This document shows positions 61,780-64,000 of a DNA stretch of 64,000 nt, one piece after another. The notes below the pieces were generated by a model, which saw only the letters and a program-made list of their open reading frames with translations, ran no database searches and was not told the origin of the DNA. The stretch comes from Chitinophagaceae bacterium. GTDB lineage: Bacteria; Bacteroidota; Bacteroidia; Chitinophagales; Chitinophagaceae. The translations under genes were made by a program, and so were the position numbers. The DNA lies in assembly GCA_016786845.1 (NCBI GenBank), contig JAEUVB010000019.1, positions 87,661 to 151,660 of the forward strand, in the 5' to 3' direction. Positions within the stretch are counted from its first letter, which is position 1. Each line of letters starts with the position of its first letter.

Positions 61780-61991
61780 AAAATCGAATGATCCATATCT
61801 TCACATGATAGGAATAATGTGTTGATGTGACCATGTTGATTTGGAGAGGCGCTTACTCAGGTCAGTAAAGATAAAGACCCTGAGTTTTAGCCCCGGCAGT
61901 AGCGGATATCCTCCGCTTGTTTTCGTCGGAGATAGCAGCGAATGACGGGAAGTGGCTGAATAATGAGAGTAAGCTGAGCTCCAAAAGTATT

Positions 61992-64000
61992 TTACTCAGC
62001 CTCTTTGATCATGATATAATCAATATCCTTTTCGCGAATGATGCGGTTGTAATCTTTCAATTCGCGATCCTTGATGTTGCGGAAGGATTGCAATTGTTTG
62101 TCGATGTCGACACATAGATCGGTGAAAGCTTCCTGTACCTGAGCACTAGGGGCGGTATGCTGATCGGCGGCTGAAAAAATACCGGACAATTTATCATTGA
62201 GTCGGATTGGATAGTTGAGTACATCTTGTCCGCTTTTGGCTTTGGTTTGATAGAGATTTTCTTCGATGCTGCTGATGGCGGTATTGATTTTTTTACCCAG
62301 ACTATCGAGCTCGGCAGGATAATTTTTCCCCAGTTTATCTTTGAGCGCATTGATTTGAGACCGCATGGTGCGGATGTCTTTAATGCACTTTTGTGTTTCC
62401 TCATATTTGTTTTTCACCTTGGTGAGGAAAACATATTGGGCCTGATAATCGGCTTCAGAGATGGTATAGTTCGGATCTTTGAGGATGTTGAAATTCACCC
62501 ATGCAGAATCCGTGTCCATTTTTATTTTCGCTTTATATTTTCCCGGCGGCACCTTATACGGATCTACATTGCCGTGCCAAAGGATCATGCCATCGATGGG
62601 CTCAACGCCTTTCACTTGCATATTCCAAACAAAGGTATTCATGCCGGTGGTGATACTCAGGGTATCCTCTTTTGCGGCAGACTTATTACTGAAAGAACGA
62701 ATCTCTTTGAGTTGATCGTCGTAGATGGTGATGGTCAACTTTGTGCTGTCTGCAACATTTTTGATCCAGGTTTGAAAGACCACACCTTTCTCCGGGTTCA
62801 TGCCTGCATTGCCGGGATTGCTGCGTTTCCAACCATCGGCACGATAAGCATCAGCCGGAGTAAAGGCATGGAGTTTCTTGAGGGTGATATTTTTATTCAG
62901 TTGATGAAGAAAACTCAGTTCATCAAGTATCCAGAAGCTTCGTCCTTGTGTGGCCACGATGAGGTCATTATTTTTGATGGCTAAATCGGTGATGGGTACG
63001 ATAGGCAAGTTGAGTTGAAAGCTTTCCCAGGATTCACCGCCATTCAAACTGATATACATGCCTTGTTCGGTGCCGGCATAGAGAATATTTTTTTTCACCG
63101 GATCTGCTCTGAGGCAACGAGTAAAATGATTAGGGGCAATGCCATCGGTGATCAGGTCCCAATGTTCGCCATAATCGGTAGTCTTGTAGATATAGGGAGT
63201 TTCATCATCCAATTTGTATTTTGTGCCGACCACATAGCAAGTGCCTGCATCGTACGGGTCAGGTTCGATACAATTGATCATCATCCAATCGGGCATACCT
63301 TTCGGGTTGACTTGCTTCCAATTTTTACCGGCATCTGTTGACAGGTGTATGAGTCCATCGTCGCTGCCACACCAAAGCAAATCTTTCTGCACCGGGCTTT
63401 CTGCGGCTGCGAATATGGTGCAATAATATTCTACGCTGGTATTGTCTTTGGTGATGTTACCACCGCTGGCCACCTGACGTTTTTTATCATTGGTGGTCAG
63501 GTCGGGTGAAATTTTGGTCCAGCTTTGTCCTTCGTTTTCGGTCACAAATAAATGGTTACCTGCGGCATACAATCGTTTAGGATTGTGGGGTGAAAAGAAG
63601 ATGGGGAAGTTCCATTGGAAACGATACTTGAGGGTATCTGCTCCTTCGCCAATGGGACTGACCGGATAGACACTGATGTTACGATTTTCGCCGGTGCGAT
63701 GATTGAGACGGGAAAGGTAGCCTCCATAATTTCCACCGTAAACGATTTCATCATTGAGCGGATCGGCTACGATATGTCCGCTTTCGAAACCGGCGCTACT
63801 GCTCCAGTCCTGGGAGCCGATTTCGCCATGGTAGGTTTCGCTCAGGATGCGCACACTGCTATTGTCTTGCTGGCAACCCAGTACACGATAAGGAAAATGA
63901 TTGTCGGTGGTGACGCGGTAAAATTGTGCAGTGGGTTGATTGTGGTAGGTACTCCAATTTTGTCCACCATCGAAACTCACCTGAGCGCCGCCATCGTCGG
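61992..64000 (-). CDS. BNR/sortilin-like repeat protein, C-terminal part (start outside window)
   Basis: The frame runs open to the window edge; at least 669 residues are visible and the N-terminus is outside. Several Asp-box (BNR) repeats of the form S-x-D-x-G-x-x-W are seen: VSFDGGQNW, FVTENEGQSW, LSTDAGKNW, KTTDYGEHW, ISLNGGESW, arranged as in sortilin-like VPS10 beta-propellers. NDLIVATQGRSFWILDEL ends the propeller. The last 200 residues are a beta domain followed by a helical coiled-coil tail (about the last 130, ending KDIDYIMIKEAE). Relatives are annotated as glycosyl hydrolase or WD40/YVTN-like; no catalytic residue is evident. Probably secreted. Confidence 0.88.
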   Translation of the reverse strand, partial: DDGGAQVSFDGGQNWSTYHNQPTAQFYRVTTDNHFPYRVLGCQQDNSSVRILSETYHGEIGSQDWSSSAGFESGHIVADPLNDEIVYGGNYGGYLSRLNHRTGENRNISVYPVSPIGEGADTLKYRFQWNFPIFFSPHNPKRLYAAGNHLFVTENEGQSWTKISPDLTTNDKKRQVASGGNITKDNTSVEYYCTIFAAAESPVQKDLLWCGSDDGLIHLSTDAGKNWKQVNPKGMPDWMMINCIEPDPYDAGTCYVVGTKYKLDDETPYIYKTTDYGEHWDLITDGIAPNHFTRCLRADPVKKNILYAGTEQGMYISLNGGESWESFQLNLPIVPITDLAIKNNDLIVATQGRSFWILDELSFLHQLNKNITLKKLHAFTPADAYRADGWKRSNPGNAGMNPEKGVVFQTWIKNVADSTKLTITIYDDQLKEIRSFSNKSAAKEDTLSITTGMNTFVWNMQVKGVEPIDGMILWHGNVDPYKVPPGKYKAKIKMDTDSAWVNFNILKDPNYTISEADYQAQYVFLTKVKNKYEETQKCIKDIRTMRSQINALKDKLGKNYPAELDSLGKKINTAISSIEENLYQTKAKSGQDVLNYPIRLNDKLSGIFSAADQHTAPSAQVQEAFTDLCVDIDKQLQSFRNIKDRELKDYNRIIREKDIDYIMIKEAE

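Noticed and set aside
62226..62984. 252-codon plus-strand frame opposite the BNR-repeat gene
   Set aside because: Opposite a gene with clear Asp-box repeats; sequence has no family features.

Overview
The window looks like chromosome of a member of the Bacteroidota, probably an environmental member of the Chitinophagales/Sphingobacteriia side; the exact lineage cannot be fixed from sequence alone. The evidence is consistent: several secreted proteins end in type IX secretion (T9SS/Por) sorting domains, one carries SprB repeats, many genes are preceded by the Bacteroidota promoter (TTTG, about 19 bases, TAnnTTTG) a few bases before the ATG instead of a Shine-Dalgarno sequence, and several families are typical of the phylum (bacillithiol BshC, DUF2795, DUF1599, QueE, HddA-like GHMP kinase).

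Layout. 1-2211: the N-terminal part of a SprB-repeat adhesin. 2.4-9.9 kb: metK with promoter and terminator, an 11-copy 21-bp tandem array, an unknown 537-residue protein, a 2OG-oxygenase-like DUF6445 protein, a START-like protein, a Crp/Fnr regulator with a DUF1272 protein, and a dicarboxylate symporter. 10-17.8 kb: a T9SS-exported nuclease/phosphatase-fold protein, DUF2795, lolD-bshC, a second EEP enzyme, isoaspartyl peptidase and two small unknowns. 17.8-18.3 kb: nested inverted repeats. 18.3-25.3 kb: a four-gene operon DUF58 - membrane transglutaminase - MoxR ATPase - TPR protein. 25.4-34.2 kb: Tat-exported amine oxidase, YitT, a divergent HxlR/DoxX pair with a double palindromic operator, a DUF2130 protein, a T9SS protein and a DEAD-box helicase with a long leader.

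34.4-38.9 kb is the accessory region. It is AT-rich in its coding parts and full of repeats. It holds a lipoprotein gene, a 104-bp orphan copy of the 3' end of the 38.9-kb gene, inverted copies of a short hairpin repeat, two attC-like hairpins bracketing a VbhA-type antitoxin and Fic toxin, a YdeI-family gene, and about 29 copies of a 20-21 bp repeat. The best reading is a small integron-cassette-like island (no integrase in view).

38.9-64 kb: lon, a DegP-like protease, folD-queE, GNAT, a K-channel-like pore protein, a proteasome-like Ntn hydrolase with a possible N-terminal Ser, an M1 aminopeptidase and a reprolysin-like protease (both T9SS), the latter preceded by a gene resembling its own propeptide, an HddA-like kinase plus glycosyltransferase, folP, DUF1599, tRNA-Arg(CCG), a T9SS thioredoxin-like protein next to a T9SS multicopper oxidase, and the C-terminal part of a BNR-repeat protein running off the window. 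A dispersed element with paired GTAGCGGAWAGC motifs lies 60-105 nt downstream of three unrelated genes in the same relative orientation.
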